Positions 9,276-18,256 of a stretch of 64,000 bases of DNA are shown in pieces. Each line of letters begins with the position of its first letter. The stretch's first letter is position 1. Made by a program: the position numbers and the translations under genes. The stretch lies in NCBI RefSeq assembly GCF_013402875.1, contig NZ_CP058580.1, forward strand, positions 175,484 to 239,483, given 5' to 3'. The notes beneath the pieces were generated by a model, which saw nothing but the letters and a program-made list of their open reading frames with translations, was not told the DNA's origin and ran no database searches. The stretch comes from Halorarum salinum (lineage in GTDB: Archaea > Halobacteriota > Halobacteria > Halobacteriales > Haloferacaceae).

Positions 9276-10977
9276 GACCGCCGACGGGCGGCCCGCGGAG
9301 GTCGTCCTCGACGGCGAGTCGCTGACCCCGGAGGAGGTCGCCGCCGTCGCGCGGGACGGCGCGACCGTCCGGATCGCCGAGTCGGCGCGCGAGGCGGTCC
9401 GGGCGTCCCGCGACCGCGTCGTCGCCGCCGCCGAGTCCGGCGAGGCGGTGTACGGGCTCAACACCGGCTTCGGCCACCTCGTGGACGCTCGCATCGACCC
9501 GGAGGACGTGACGGAGCTCCAGACGAACCTCGTCCGGAGCCACGCCACCGGCGCCGGGCGACTGCTGGCGACCGAGGAGGTCCGCGGGATGATGCTCACC
9601 CGCGTCAACGCGTTAGTCAAGGGCTACTCGGGCGTCCGCGAGGTCGTCGTCGACCACCTCGTCGCGATGCTCAACGAAGGGGTCCACCCGGTCGTCCCCT
9701 CGCGGGGCAGCCTCGGGGCCAGCGGCGACCTGGCGCCGCTCGCACACGTCGCGGTCGTCCTGCTCGGCGAGGGGCGGGCGACGGTGGACGGGCGGCCGGA
9801 CGGCGGATCGTGGGGCGTCGACGCGGCGGGCGCGGGCGACCGGGAGACGGCGGGCGTCGCCGGAACGAACGCGGGGGTGGACGACGGCCCGAGCGGCGGG
9901 GCGGACGAGGCGGTGCCGGGCGACGAGGCGCTCGCGGCCGCTGACCTCGACCCCCTCAGGCTCGCCCCGAAGGAGGGGCTCGCGCTCATCAACGGGACGC
10001 AGCTCACCCTCGCGGTCGCCGCCCTGCTCGTCGTCGACGCCGAGCGGGTGCTCGACGCGGCCGACGCGGCCGGCACGCTGACGACCGAGGTGACGATGTC
10101 GACGACGGCGAACTGCGACCCGGCGGTGACCGACGTCCGCCCGCACGCGGGCCAGGCGGAGAGCGCCGCGAACGTCCGTCGGTACGCGGCCGGGTCGGAG
10201 GTGATCGAGTCCCACCGGAACTGCGACCGGGTGCAGGACGCCTACTCGATACGGTGTCTCCCGCAGGTCCACGGCGCGGTCCGGGACGCCGTCGGGCACC
10301 TCCGGGAGGCCGTCGAGGTCGAACTGAACGGCGCGACCGACAACCCGCTCGTCTTCCCGTCCGACGCGGTGGCCGGCCGGGCGAGCGGGGGCGAGGACGC
10401 CGCGGTGCTCTCGGCCGGCAACTTCCACGGCGCGCCGCTGGCCCACCGGCTGGACTACGTCGCCGGCGCGCTGACGGACCTGGCGGCGATCTGCGAGCGC
10501 CGGGTCGACCGGATGCTCAACCCCGAGATCCAGGAGGAGCACCTGCCGCCGTTCCTCACCGAGCGGAGCGGCCTGCGGTCGGGCTACATGATCGCCCAGT
10601 ACACCGCGGCCGCGCTCCTCAACGACTGCCGGGCGGCCGGCCGACACGCGACGGACTCGACGCCCGTCAGCGGCAACCAGGAGGACCACGTCAGCATGAG
10701 CGGCGGGGCGGCGCTCACCGCCCGGACCGTGCTCGGGAACGTCGCCACGGTCGTCGGCGTCGAACTCGTCTGCGGCGCGCAGGCCGCGGAGTTCCTCGAC
10801 CCCGACCTGTCGCTCGGCGACGGCACCGCCGCGGCGTACGACGCCGTCCGCGAGGTCGTCCCGAAACTGGTCGAGGACCGGCCGCTGGACGCCGACCTGC
10901 GCGCCGGCGAGCGGCTGGTGAGCAGTGGCGCCGTTCGGGACGCGGTGGAGGCGGCGGTCGCCGGGGAGGGGGACTGA
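9268..10977 (+). CDS. hutH: Histidine ammonia-lyase with internal low-complexity insertion
   Basis: HutH removes ammonia from L-histidine to give urocanate, the entry step of the pathway. The Ala-Ser-Gly triad that cyclises to the MIO cofactor is at residues 151-153 in GSLGASGDLAPLAHV. Other family marks are VYGLNTGFG, LINGTQLT, STTANCDPAV, QDAYSIRCLPQVHG, ELNGATDNPLVF and NQEDHVSMS. At 569 residues it exceeds the usual ~510; the extra length is a Gly/Ala/Asp-rich insertion around 173-225, between the MIO region and the conserved LAPKEGLALINGTQ. It ends the operon and overlaps hutI by eight bases. Confidence 0.95.
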   Translation: MSETADGRPAEVVLDGESLTPEEVAAVARDGATVRIAESAREAVRASRDRVVAAAESGEAVYGLNTGFGHLVDARIDPEDVTELQTNLVRSHATGAGRLLATEEVRGMMLTRVNALVKGYSGVREVVVDHLVAMLNEGVHPVVPSRGSLGASGDLAPLAHVAVVLLGEGRATVDGRPDGGSWGVDAAGAGDRETAGVAGTNAGVDDGPSGGADEAVPGDEALAAADLDPLRLAPKEGLALINGTQLTLAVAALLVVDAERVLDAADAAGTLTTEVTMSTTANCDPAVTDVRPHAGQAESAANVRRYAAGSEVIESHRNCDRVQDAYSIRCLPQVHGAVRDAVGHLREAVEVELNGATDNPLVFPSDAVAGRASGGEDAAVLSAGNFHGAPLAHRLDYVAGALTDLAAICERRVDRMLNPEIQEEHLPPFLTERSGLRSGYMIAQYTAAALLNDCRAAGRHATDSTPVSGNQEDHVSMSGGAALTARTVLGNVATVVGVELVCGAQAAEFLDPDLSLGDGTAAAYDAVREVVPKLVEDRPLDADLRAGERLVSSGAVRDAVEAAVAGEGD

Positions 10978-11002
10978 ACCGAGGGCCGGCCGGTCCCGTC
11001 GG

Positions 11003-13126
11003 TCAGCGATGCGGGAGCGAGAGTTCGGTGTTCCAGCGGAGTTCGCCCTCGTACTCGACGAGGACCGGTTGCAGGTCGAGGAACGACTCCAGGGCGTCGG
11101 CGTCGAGAGCGAACTCCGGGGTTTCGCCGACGTTCACGAAGCACTCTGGAACGCCCGCCAAATCAAGCGTGGTAATGCTCCCGATCCCGTACTCGGGCGA
11201 CCGAAACGGGCGGATTCGGACGCCGTACTCGTCGTCGCCGGCCCTTCGAACGTCCACCACGATGGGGACGCCGCCATCCCGCTGTGTCAGCGTGAAGCGC
11301 CCGTCCCCGACGACCGTGTACTGCCCGCCGACCACCGAGAGACTGCGAGCCAGCCGCATCGCGGCGCCGAACGGGAACCCGTCGTTCAGCAGCCGGGCAA
11401 GCAGCAGGCCCACGTCGACGGCGTCCCCGTTCTCCACGTCGCTCAGCGCGACCGCTCCCGCGACCGCGCCGTCCTCGACGAGTCGGACGCCCTGCCGGTA
11501 CGACTGGCAGGCGTTGAGGACGAACGCGCCCACGCCGTGCTCCTCGAGCGAGGCCACGTCGAGGGTCCCGTCGGCACACTCCAGGCCCTCGGGGGTCGCG
11601 TGACCGACGAAGTGCAGCAGGTCCACCGTCTCGGCGAGGCGGTCCGCCAGTTCCGTCCGCGTCAGGTCCGTCGCGGTCCACACTGCGAGGTCGGCCGACG
11701 AGTCCCGGCCGTACACGGCCTCCACCTGCTCGACCTCGGGCGCCATCGCCGGGTCGTTCGCGACCAGCAGCACCGAGAGCGGGCCGGCGCGCGGCCGACG
11801 CGCGTGCCGGTGGACCGCCCCCTCGCGCAGGAACGTGTCCGCGCCGATCGGGATCCCGTCGCCGACGTAGACGACGTTCCCGGCGTCCGCCGGCGGGACG
11901 AGCGCGAACGTCTCCTCCTCGGCGAACACCTCGGCCGCCGAGCGGGTCGACTCCCCCGCCGCGGGGGCCGCCGGGGACCCCGGAGTCGTCGCCTGCCCGT
12001 CCTCGAGGAACGCGTTCAGCGCGACCGGCCGGGCCGCCTCGCCGCCGACGCGTTCGGGCGACCCGACGCGGACGGCGGCGAGTTCGTCGACGAACGCGGG
12101 GAGCGCGGTGACGTGTTCGGGGTCGGGTTCGACGTGCGCGCAGGTGGGCCACGGCGGGGTGACGGCCTCGACCGCCTCGTCCGGGACGTCGACGTACGCC
12201 CGCACCCGCTCGGCGAGCGGTCGCTCGTACAGGTCCGCGGGGTCCAGCGCGTCGGGCGCGGCCCCCTCGAACCGTCGGCGGAGCGATAGCTCGATTGGAT
12301 AGATCCCCTCCGTCCTGACGACGCAGTCGAGCAGGAACGTCCGGGCGAGGAGGTCCGTCACCGCGTCCGCGTAGCCGGCCCCCGTCGGGAACTCGACGAG
12401 CGGATCCGACTCGTCGACGACCGAAAGCAGGGGCGACTCCCCGGGGACCGTGCGTGCGCCGAGGTAGGCTGCCAGCGGCGCCGCCGGGAACGCGTACTCC
12501 GGCGTCGGCGGGAGCGTCAACCGGAGGCCGGTGTCCGGAAGCGAGAGCCCGTCGGGCGGCCGGAACGAGTCGCCGAGTTCGACCGACGGCGGGTGGCCCC
12601 GAAGCGTCGGCCACGCGCGTTCGGGCGACCCGGTGACGAACGGGGCGCCGAGCCACTCGATCGCCCGGAGGAGGTCCGGCCCGTCGGTCGTGGTGCGGAG
12701 CGTCTCGTGGGGCTCCCGTCGGCGGGCGCGGCCCCCGACCGTGAGCGCCGTCGACCCGTCGAACGTGACCTCGGTCCGCCCGTCGACGGTGACGAGATCC
12801 AGGGAGGCGGTCGCCGTGAGGTACACCTTCAGGTCGGCGTCGACCTCGATCACGTACGCGTCGCGCGGGAGCGTCGCGTCCACGTCGAAATCGAACCGGT
12901 CCACGAACGAGTAGTCGGCCTCGCGGACGCAGATCAGCACCTCGCCGGGGAGGCTGACGCGGTCGGTGTGCACCCGGACCGCCCGTTCGACGGGGAGCGT
13001 GCCCACGTCGGGGGTGCCGGGGGCCACCGTCGCGTCCGACGGGAGGCCGACGAGCACCGACTCGGACCGGACGTTGTCGACGAGCTCGAGCCCGTCCGGC
13101 GTCCGGCCGATTCCCATCGCATCCAT
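11003..13126 (-). CDS. CHAT-domain (caspase-like) protease
   Basis: This 707-residue protein has a C-terminal CHAT peptidase domain (clan CD). The catalytic pair is visible as LLHFVGHA (His 509) and FVLNACQS (Cys 540), followed by the substrate-pocket strand GAVAGAVAL. The N-terminal ~450 residues are beta-rich with no motif I recognise, and a Gly/Ala/Pro linker (APAAGEST) precedes the protease part. CHAT enzymes cut specific partner proteins, in bacteria often in defence or stress modules. I chose the start at MDAMGIG, just inside the divergent promoter gap with tbsP; a longer open frame upstream has no support. The partner is unknown. Confidence 0.8.
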   Translation of the reverse strand: MDAMGIGRTPDGLELVDNVRSESVLVGLPSDATVAPGTPDVGTLPVERAVRVHTDRVSLPGEVLICVREADYSFVDRFDFDVDATLPRDAYVIEVDADLKVYLTATASLDLVTVDGRTEVTFDGSTALTVGGRARRREPHETLRTTTDGPDLLRAIEWLGAPFVTGSPERAWPTLRGHPPSVELGDSFRPPDGLSLPDTGLRLTLPPTPEYAFPAAPLAAYLGARTVPGESPLLSVVDESDPLVEFPTGAGYADAVTDLLARTFLLDCVVRTEGIYPIELSLRRRFEGAAPDALDPADLYERPLAERVRAYVDVPDEAVEAVTPPWPTCAHVEPDPEHVTALPAFVDELAAVRVGSPERVGGEAARPVALNAFLEDGQATTPGSPAAPAAGESTRSAAEVFAEEETFALVPPADAGNVVYVGDGIPIGADTFLREGAVHRHARRPRAGPLSVLLVANDPAMAPEVEQVEAVYGRDSSADLAVWTATDLTRTELADRLAETVDLLHFVGHATPEGLECADGTLDVASLEEHGVGAFVLNACQSYRQGVRLVEDGAVAGAVALSDVENGDAVDVGLLLARLLNDGFPFGAAMRLARSLSVVGGQYTVVGDGRFTLTQRDGGVPIVVDVRRAGDDEYGVRIRPFRSPEYGIGSITTLDLAGVPECFVNVGETPEFALDADALESFLDLQPVLVEYEGELRWNTELSLPHR

Positions 13127-13261
13127 CACCGGCGGGTGGTCGGGGGGACCCTTGAATGGTGCGACCGTCGCGGCGGTTGCGCCGGCGAACGGGGTTCCCG
13201 AGGGCGGGTGGTCCGTCGGAAGTGGGAGGGTATTTGTGGTCGGCCCCCCGAGAGGTTGGAA
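13127..13261. promoter_or_regulatory. Divergent promoter gap, CHAT gene / tbsP
   Basis: A TATA-like GGTATTTGTGG lies at about 13227-13237, 25-30 nt before the tbsP start. On the other strand ATTCAAGG at about 13150 is at the same distance from the CHAT start. Both genes can share local control. Confidence 0.4.
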
Positions 13262-14104
13262 ATGACCCTCGAGACGGCCGCCGGGCCCCTCGACGAACTG
13301 CTTCACGCCGCCGTCGGGCGGTCGGGGGACGGGACCCTCGTCGTCTCCGGACACCAGGACGTCCTCCGCGAGGCCGTTCTCGCAGTGGCGGACGCCGGGG
13401 GGGACGCTCCCGGACGCGTTCGGCTGCTCGGGACCGAACCGGCCCTCGAGGAGGCGACCGACGACTTCCTCGTCGCCTCCAACGCCGCGGACCTCGTCCG
13501 TGACGGCTCGCTCGTGCTCCGGGCGAGCGACGAGGACTACCTCCCGGCGATGGTCGTGGGGTTCGGGGAGGGCGACGACTCGGTCACGACCGTCTCCCCG
13601 CTTCCCGGCGGCGACGCGGTGGCGGTGCGGACCGACGCCGCGGAGTCCGTGACGACCGTTCGGGAGGCGCTCGAGCGGTCGTTCGAGCGGGCAGCGCCCT
13701 ACGAGGTGACCGCGCCGGGGTACGATCGCCTGCTGTCGTCGCTCGAGTCGGCCGTCGGCGACGGCGTCGGTTCCGACGTGGCGGCCGTCCTCGAGGCCGA
13801 GGTGACCGTCAGGAGCTCCGACTCGACGCTTGACGAGCTCGACACGGTGCTGCTGATGGGCGGGCGGAACGGCGCTCAGCTGTACGAGCTCTCCGCGTGG
13901 GCCGAGGAGCTCGGGCTCGCCAGTCGGGCGACGATGTCCGCGCGAAAGCGTCGGCTGGAGTCGGCCGGCCTGCTCGCGACCGAGAAGGTCAGCACGGACG
14001 TCGGGCGTCCCCGCCAGCGCCTGCTCCTCGCCGCCGAGGGGCTCCGGGACGCCCCGCCCGCGGACCTCGTCCGCGCGGCCCGGAGCGTCCTCGTCGGAGA
14101 GTGA
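13262..14104 (+). CDS. tbsP: TbsP-like transcriptional regulator (DUF5821)
   Basis: The 280-residue product matches the haloarchaeal TbsP family. The N-terminal alpha/beta part contains DDFLVASNAADLVRDGSLVLR, and the C-terminal winged helix contains LYELSAWAEELGLASRATMS, then ESAGLLATEKVSTDVGRPRQRL. TbsP was found as a suppressor of loss of the sugar regulator TrmB and acts on gluconeogenic/glycolytic genes (gapII) in Haloferax. The start ATG follows a TATA-like box by about 28 nt. This copy is rather divergent and stands next to a protease gene, so it may be a paralogue with another target. Confidence 0.8.
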   Translation: MTLETAAGPLDELLHAAVGRSGDGTLVVSGHQDVLREAVLAVADAGGDAPGRVRLLGTEPALEEATDDFLVASNAADLVRDGSLVLRASDEDYLPAMVVGFGEGDDSVTTVSPLPGGDAVAVRTDAAESVTTVREALERSFERAAPYEVTAPGYDRLLSSLESAVGDGVGSDVAAVLEAEVTVRSSDSTLDELDTVLLMGGRNGAQLYELSAWAEELGLASRATMSARKRRLESAGLLATEKVSTDVGRPRQRLLLAAEGLRDAPPADLVRAARSVLVGE

Positions 14105-14254
14105 TCGGCCGGCCGGAGGGCGGCGGGTAGCCGGCGGGGACGCGACGGGGGCGGCAGGAACGCGAACGGGGAGCGGGACGCCTGCCGCGCACGGAATCCC
14201 CCGAGCGCTGCCGGTGGGCGACGATTTATGCGCCGACGACGACGCCCGTTTCCC

Positions 14255-14398
14255 GTGACCGACTCCCCGCCCCCCACCGACCGCCGGCCCGTCACGGAGA
14301 CCCTCCACGGCCACGAGGTCGCGGACCCGTCGCGACGGGAGCGACCGGTACACTCAAGTCGATTTTGGCCCGATTCCACCCGAACAGGGACCTACTGA
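14255..14398 (+). pseudogene. N-terminal remnant of a prolyl oligopeptidase gene
   Basis: From a GTG at 14255 the translation is TDSPPPTDRRPVTETLHGHE followed by VADP. This is the typical start of S9A prolyl oligopeptidases (PPxTRRxPVTExLHGxEVxDPYRWLE). After VADP the similarity stops and 22 unrelated residues lead to a TGA that overlaps the ATG of the next gene. An apparently intact TATA-like ATTTATG lies about 28 nt upstream. I read it as a deletion scar that left promoter and start but removed the enzyme. Confidence 0.6.
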
Positions 14399-14907
14399 TG
14401 GATGTTTCCGAGGAGATACGCTGCTTGTTCGCCGCCAGAGTGGAGGAACGCCGCGACTCGTTCGTCGTCGAGGTGCCGAAACGGGAGGTGGAGATCGGGG
14501 ACGTGGAGGTCGGGGAGGTGTACCGCGTCCCGTTGCTCGCCGCACGCGACGCGTCCGGGGCCGGAAGCGGAGGGGACGCTGCCGGAGGGGAACCCGGGCG
14601 GACGTCGGCCGGGGGCGACGGATCGAACTCCGGCCGAACGGCGGAGTGGTCGGCCGGACGCGACTCCGGTCGGGGGGCAGGTCGGTCGGGGGGCGCGCCA
14701 GACCAGCCCGTCGAGGTGGGCGAACGGCGCACCGTCGAGATCGAGGACATCGGCGAGCAGGGCGACGGGATCGCCCGCGTCGACCGGGGGTTCGTCGTCA
14801 TCGTCCCCGACACCGAGGTGAGCGAACGCGTCACCATCGAGATCACGGACGTCGGGGGGACGGTCGGGTTCGGCGAGGTCGTCGAGCGGAAGGACTACTA
14901 CGAGTGA
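14398..14907 (+). CDS. TRAM-domain RNA-binding protein with disordered insertion
   Basis: The C-terminal ~60 residues form a TRAM (OB-fold) domain: VEIEDIGEQGDGIARVDRGF, then VIVPDTEVSERVTIEI and ITDVGGTVGFGEVV. Haloarchaeal single TRAM proteins are thought to be RNA chaperones with a cold-shock-like role. The N-terminus (MDVSEEIRCLFAARVEERRD) is also typical. Between the two parts is a ~55-residue Gly/Ser/Arg/Asp-rich insertion (about 55-108) not expected in the family. The ATG is preceded by GATTTTGG about 25 nt upstream. Confidence 0.85.
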   Translation: MDVSEEIRCLFAARVEERRDSFVVEVPKREVEIGDVEVGEVYRVPLLAARDASGAGSGGDAAGGEPGRTSAGGDGSNSGRTAEWSAGRDSGRGAGRSGGAPDQPVEVGERRTVEIEDIGEQGDGIARVDRGFVVIVPDTEVSERVTIEITDVGGTVGFGEVVERKDYYE

Positions 14908-14971
14908 GTCGGGGACCCGTTCCGCGCGCCGTCGGCGAGCCCCGCCCCGGGTCGGTGGAACGTCGCCGCGG

Positions 14972-15130
14972 CTACTCGTGGCTGTGGACGTTGGTGCTCC
15001 CGCACTCCGGGCACCGCGTGAGCGTCCCCAGCGGCGGGTGAGCGACCCGGTCCCACGCCTCGCCTACCGGGGCCGCGAACCCACAGCCGAGACAGGTCAA
15101 CCGCGTCGCGTCGACGGATTCGTCGGCCAT
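14972..15130 (-). CDS. Small zinc-ribbon protein
   Basis: A 52-residue protein with two Cys pairs, LTCLGCGF (13-16) and RCPECGS (about 40-43), spaced as in a rubredoxin-type zinc ribbon. It probably binds zinc and a nucleic acid or protein partner. Tiny zinc fingers of this type are numerous in haloarchaea. It is convergent with the TRAM gene and no operon partner is visible. Confidence 0.75.
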   Translation of the reverse strand: MADESVDATRLTCLGCGFAAPVGEAWDRVAHPPLGTLTRCPECGSTNVHSHE

Positions 15131-15395
15131 CGACTGCTTCCACTCACGCACGGGTAAAAGAAGTTTCCCGGGAATCGTGCCGCCCGAGAATCGTGCCGCC
15201 CGAGGAACCCTGCTCCCCGGGGGAGTCGTGCCGGCGATCGGGGGTACCCGGCGGCGAGGGATACACGAAACCGGCGTGTGGGACGGGCGTATCGAACTGG
15301 TACGCACGCGCGGACGATCGGCCAACGTTTCCGTTACCTGCAAAGGAAGGCAGGGTACCCATGCCGTCGACGGTCGAACTTGCTCCGGAGGCACC

Positions 15396-16145
15396 ATGAG
15401 CGAACGCGACAGGAACGACGAACGCGATAGAACCGTGGACGGCTCCGGCCGGGGGGTGGACGACGACCGCTCCCCGTCGCGCGATCCGAACGTGACCGGC
15501 GAGCGCGACCCGGCCGAGGGTCGGGACAGGGCCGGCGAGGGCGACGTCGCCGGCAGCCGGAACACGACCCACGAACGGGACGTGACCGATGACCCCGACC
15601 GGACTGGCGGTTCCAGCACGTCCGGGAGCGCTGGCCGGACCGGCGACCGGGACCCCGCCGCCGGCTCGACGACGACCGACGACCCCGACGTGGCGGACGA
15701 CGCCGCCACGGCCGACGACCCCGGTATGGGGGGCGACCCCGACACGACCGGCGGGTACGACGCGAACCCCGGCGGGCGCGGCAAGTGGATCTCGGCGATC
15801 ATCGGCCTCCTCGGGCTCTGGATGATCCTCCAGGCCGTCCTGTTCGAACTCACGCCGGGACAGTTCTGGAACGACGTCATCGTGGGCGCGCTCCTGCTCG
15901 CGGTCGGCGGGTACAACTACTACCGCCGCGCGGACGAGCGCCTGGGGAACATCGGCGCCGCCGCGCTCGCAGCGCTGATCGGCCTGTGGCTCGTCGCGTC
16001 CCCGTTCGTCTTCGGGGCCGGCGACACGGCGAGCGGGTTCGCCTTCTGGAACGACGTCCTCGTCGGCCTGTCGGCGCTCGTTCTCGGCGCCTACAGCGCC
16101 TACAAGGGCCGCTCCCGGCGCCGTGCGACGGCCAGAACCGCGTGA
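15396..16145 (+). CDS. SPW-repeat membrane protein with long acidic N-terminal tail
   Basis: Four hydrophobic helices fill the last ~125 residues and form two repeats, each with FWNDVIVG/FWNDVLVG followed by a GA-rich helix, as in the SPW repeat family of bacterial and archaeal membrane proteins. The first ~125 residues are almost only Asp, Arg, Thr, Gly and Ser, with DP and DRD words, and should be disordered on the cytoplasmic side. The ATG at MSERDRN is chosen because upstream sequence in frame is unlike coding. Function unknown. A T12 run follows the gene. Confidence 0.75.
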   Translation: MSERDRNDERDRTVDGSGRGVDDDRSPSRDPNVTGERDPAEGRDRAGEGDVAGSRNTTHERDVTDDPDRTGGSSTSGSAGRTGDRDPAAGSTTTDDPDVADDAATADDPGMGGDPDTTGGYDANPGGRGKWISAIIGLLGLWMILQAVLFELTPGQFWNDVIVGALLLAVGGYNYYRRADERLGNIGAAALAALIGLWLVASPFVFGAGDTASGFAFWNDVLVGLSALVLGAYSAYKGRSRRRATARTA

Positions 16146-16185
16146 GGTGATGAACGGCCGGGCGGTCGGCCCGTCCGCCTTTCCG

Positions 16186-16197
16186 TTTTTTTTTTTT
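16186..16197 (+). terminator. Poly-T terminator after the SPW gene
   Basis: A run of 12 T in otherwise very GC-rich DNA, about 40 nt past the stop. U-rich tracts are the main termination signal in archaea. On the other strand the run lies past the stop of the convergent small membrane gene, so only the + direction is clearly served. Confidence 0.75.
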
Positions 16198-16246
16198 CGC
16201 GCAATCGACCCCCGAGAAACGTTCTACCGACGGCGTTCGGGGCGCG

Positions 16247-16516
16247 TCACCAGTCGCTCGCGAGGTCGCGCGACATCGTCTCGCGCCGGTAGGCGGCGAC
16301 GTGGTACCTCGTGATCAGTACCGAGTACGCCGTCACTAGCACCGAGAAGAGGCCGATGTACGGAAGCGAGCCGTCGTGAACGAGCCCGTTCACCAGTTGG
16401 AGTAGCGCGAACGCCGGGAGGCCGAAGGTGAAGATGCCGGTTCGCACGGGGAACTCGCTGGCCATCCGCAGGAACGTCTCCCTCTCGTCCGCCGCGTGTG
16501 TGCCCGGTATGCTCAT
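16247..16516 (-). CDS. Small two-helix membrane protein
   Basis: The 89-residue product has two hydrophobic segments, FTFGLPAFALLQLVNGLV and YIGLFSVLVTAYSVLI, joined by a short loop, then a basic tail (TRYHVAAYRRE). The start at MSIPGTH follows a TATA-like ACAGGTATAGG by about 30 nt. I recognise no family. The layout suggests an inner-membrane protein with both termini in the cytoplasm. Confidence 0.65.
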   Translation of the reverse strand: MSIPGTHAADERETFLRMASEFPVRTGIFTFGLPAFALLQLVNGLVHDGSLPYIGLFSVLVTAYSVLITRYHVAAYRRETMSRDLASDW

Positions 16517-16645
16517 CGTATCTGCTCTTGTAGAGTGCCTACCGAGCACAGGTATAGGGGCTTCGAAACTGGGCGACCGACCGTGCCGTCGCCGAGCCCG
16601 GCAGGTGGTCGCCGACGGTCGACTGCCGTCGGCGGTCGACGGCGA

Positions 16646-17728
16646 TTACAGCCCCGTCGGGAACAGTTCGGGGACGCGGTCGCGGTCAGGGTGGACTTCG
16701 ACCGGGTGAAGCGCCGTCGTCCGGTCGAGATGCACGAGCGCGTCGTACCGGTCGGGAAGGTCCGTCGGGACGTAGTTCCCGACCTCCCGGTCCGGGTGGT
16801 AGACGACGCCGATGGCCCGGTGGCCGCGGGGTTCCGCGAGCCGGTCGTCCTCGTCGACGGCGTCGGTGAGGAGGAGCCGATCCGCCCCGCCCGCGCGACG
16901 GAAGACGTCCTCGAGGCTCCCCTCGACCGCCGCCGGAACGGTCATCTCCTCCGTCGGCGCGCCCCACTCGTCGCCGGCGACGGCGCTCCCGGCGTGGGAA
17001 CCGAATCCGACCAGTTCGACGTCCTCCGGGGGGTTGTCCTCCCGGACGAGTTGCCCGACGTTGAGCCGACCCCTCGCCTCCATGTCGGTCGCCCGAGCGT
17101 CGCCGACGTGGGTGTTGAGCGCCCAGACGACCGCCTTCGCGTCCCCGCCGTATGGTTCGAAACACCGGTACGCCTCCCGGGCGTGCTCGGCCGCCTCCGG
17201 GTCCTCGTCCGACAGGTAATCGACGACCGCTCCCATCGACTCGAACAGGCCGTACACGTGGAGCCCGTAGACGCCGACCGCGTCGGACGGTCCCCGTTCG
17301 TGCTCGGACGACTCCCGGTTGTGCCGTTCGAGCCACTCCAGGAACTGCGCGGTCTCCCAGTTGGCCCACATCCACGTCGGCCAGCGATCGAACGAGTCGA
17401 GGACCTCCCGGACGGTCCCGTCCGCGCCCGGCAGGCCCTTCACGAGGCGGTTCGGCTCGTAACGGCTCGTCCAGTCGCCCTCGACGGCGACGAAGTCGAA
17501 ACCGTGGTCCCGAACGAGGCGTGCGGTCAGGTGCGCGCGCCACCGGTAGGACTCCGAGGTCCCGTGGGGCGCCTCTCCGAGGAGGACGAACCGCGCGTCG
17601 GCGCACCGATCGAGGAGCGCGTCCGCGTCGGCCGGCCCGTCGACCCGCATCGCGTACCGTTCGACCTCCCGTGCGGCCCGATCGACGGCTCCCGGTTCGT
17701 TCCGGGTGGTGCGGTCGCTCAGCGACAT
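16646..17728 (-). CDS. Erythromycin-esterase-like protein
   Basis: The 360-residue product has the EreA/EreB/succinoglycan-biosynthesis fold marks: FVLLGEAPHGTSESYRWR near residues 50-67, FDFVAVEGDWTSRYEPNR, a GVYGLHVYGLFESM segment and VELVGFGSHAGSAVAG. In macrolide esterases the Glu and His of GEAxHG and the later His are catalytic. In archaea the substrate is unknown and is probably not an antibiotic. The N-terminal extension (DRTTRNEPGAVDR) is short. It lies next to the replication region, transcribed away from it. Confidence 0.85.
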   Translation of the reverse strand: MSLSDRTTRNEPGAVDRAAREVERYAMRVDGPADADALLDRCADARFVLLGEAPHGTSESYRWRAHLTARLVRDHGFDFVAVEGDWTSRYEPNRLVKGLPGADGTVREVLDSFDRWPTWMWANWETAQFLEWLERHNRESSEHERGPSDAVGVYGLHVYGLFESMGAVVDYLSDEDPEAAEHAREAYRCFEPYGGDAKAVVWALNTHVGDARATDMEARGRLNVGQLVREDNPPEDVELVGFGSHAGSAVAGDEWGAPTEEMTVPAAVEGSLEDVFRRAGGADRLLLTDAVDEDDRLAEPRGHRAIGVVYHPDREVGNYVPTDLPDRYDALVHLDRTTALHPVEVHPDRDRVPELFPTGL

Positions 17729-18256
17729 CCGTGTGAACGGATGGCACGTGGACGGGGTAAGTACTGGCGGCTCGGCCGTCGACGTGGCCACCCGTTCGCC
17801 CTCGAGCCGTCCACTCCGAGCGTGAACGACCACGGCCGGGCGGCGAGGACGGTCGAAAAAATCCCGGCGAAGTGTCCGTGGCTTCCCTCGGGGTCCCGCT
17901 GGACCGCGTGGGAACCGGGTACAGCGTCTCCGGGTGAGCGGAGTTCGAAAGGTGCCGGATGGGGTGGATGCCGGGTTCGGCACCTGGTGTGGGGTCGTCG
18001 ACGGTACAGGGGGGAACGACCGTCGAATCTCGCTCCGCAGGTCGCCACCGAGCCCTCGGGTGATCGCGTCGCGTTCCGGGCCAGGCACGCGACGCCCTCC
18101 GACGGCCGGTAGCAACTACTCGTACACGGGATTCTTCCATTGTTATTCAGGTGGTACCAGAACGTAAGCAGTACCCATAGCCGGGGGCGTTTCCCGCCGG
18201 GAGACCCCACGGTCGGTCCCGCGCGTTCGGTCGGCCCGCCGATGCCGGCGACGGGG
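17729..18256. other. Gene-less stretch upstream of the esterase gene
   Basis: No convincing coding region on either strand; open frames here are shadows with no start signals or homology. The one structured item is an element at 18130-18148 that also occurs upstream of glmS. Confidence 0.5.
18130..18148 (-). promoter_or_regulatory. GAATAACAATGGA element, copy 1
   Basis: GATTCTTCCATTGTTATTC here and GATTCGTCCATTGTTATTC at 29757-29775 differ at one base. On the minus strand both contain AATAACAATGG, close to the CCATAACAAWG motif of the glycan locus. No start codon is well placed for it here. Confidence 0.4.

Noticed and set aside
13127..14353. Upstream extension of the CHAT protein to more than 1100 residues
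   Set aside because: The extension is antisense to tbsP and has shadow composition; the start near 13124 has a promoter-like box.
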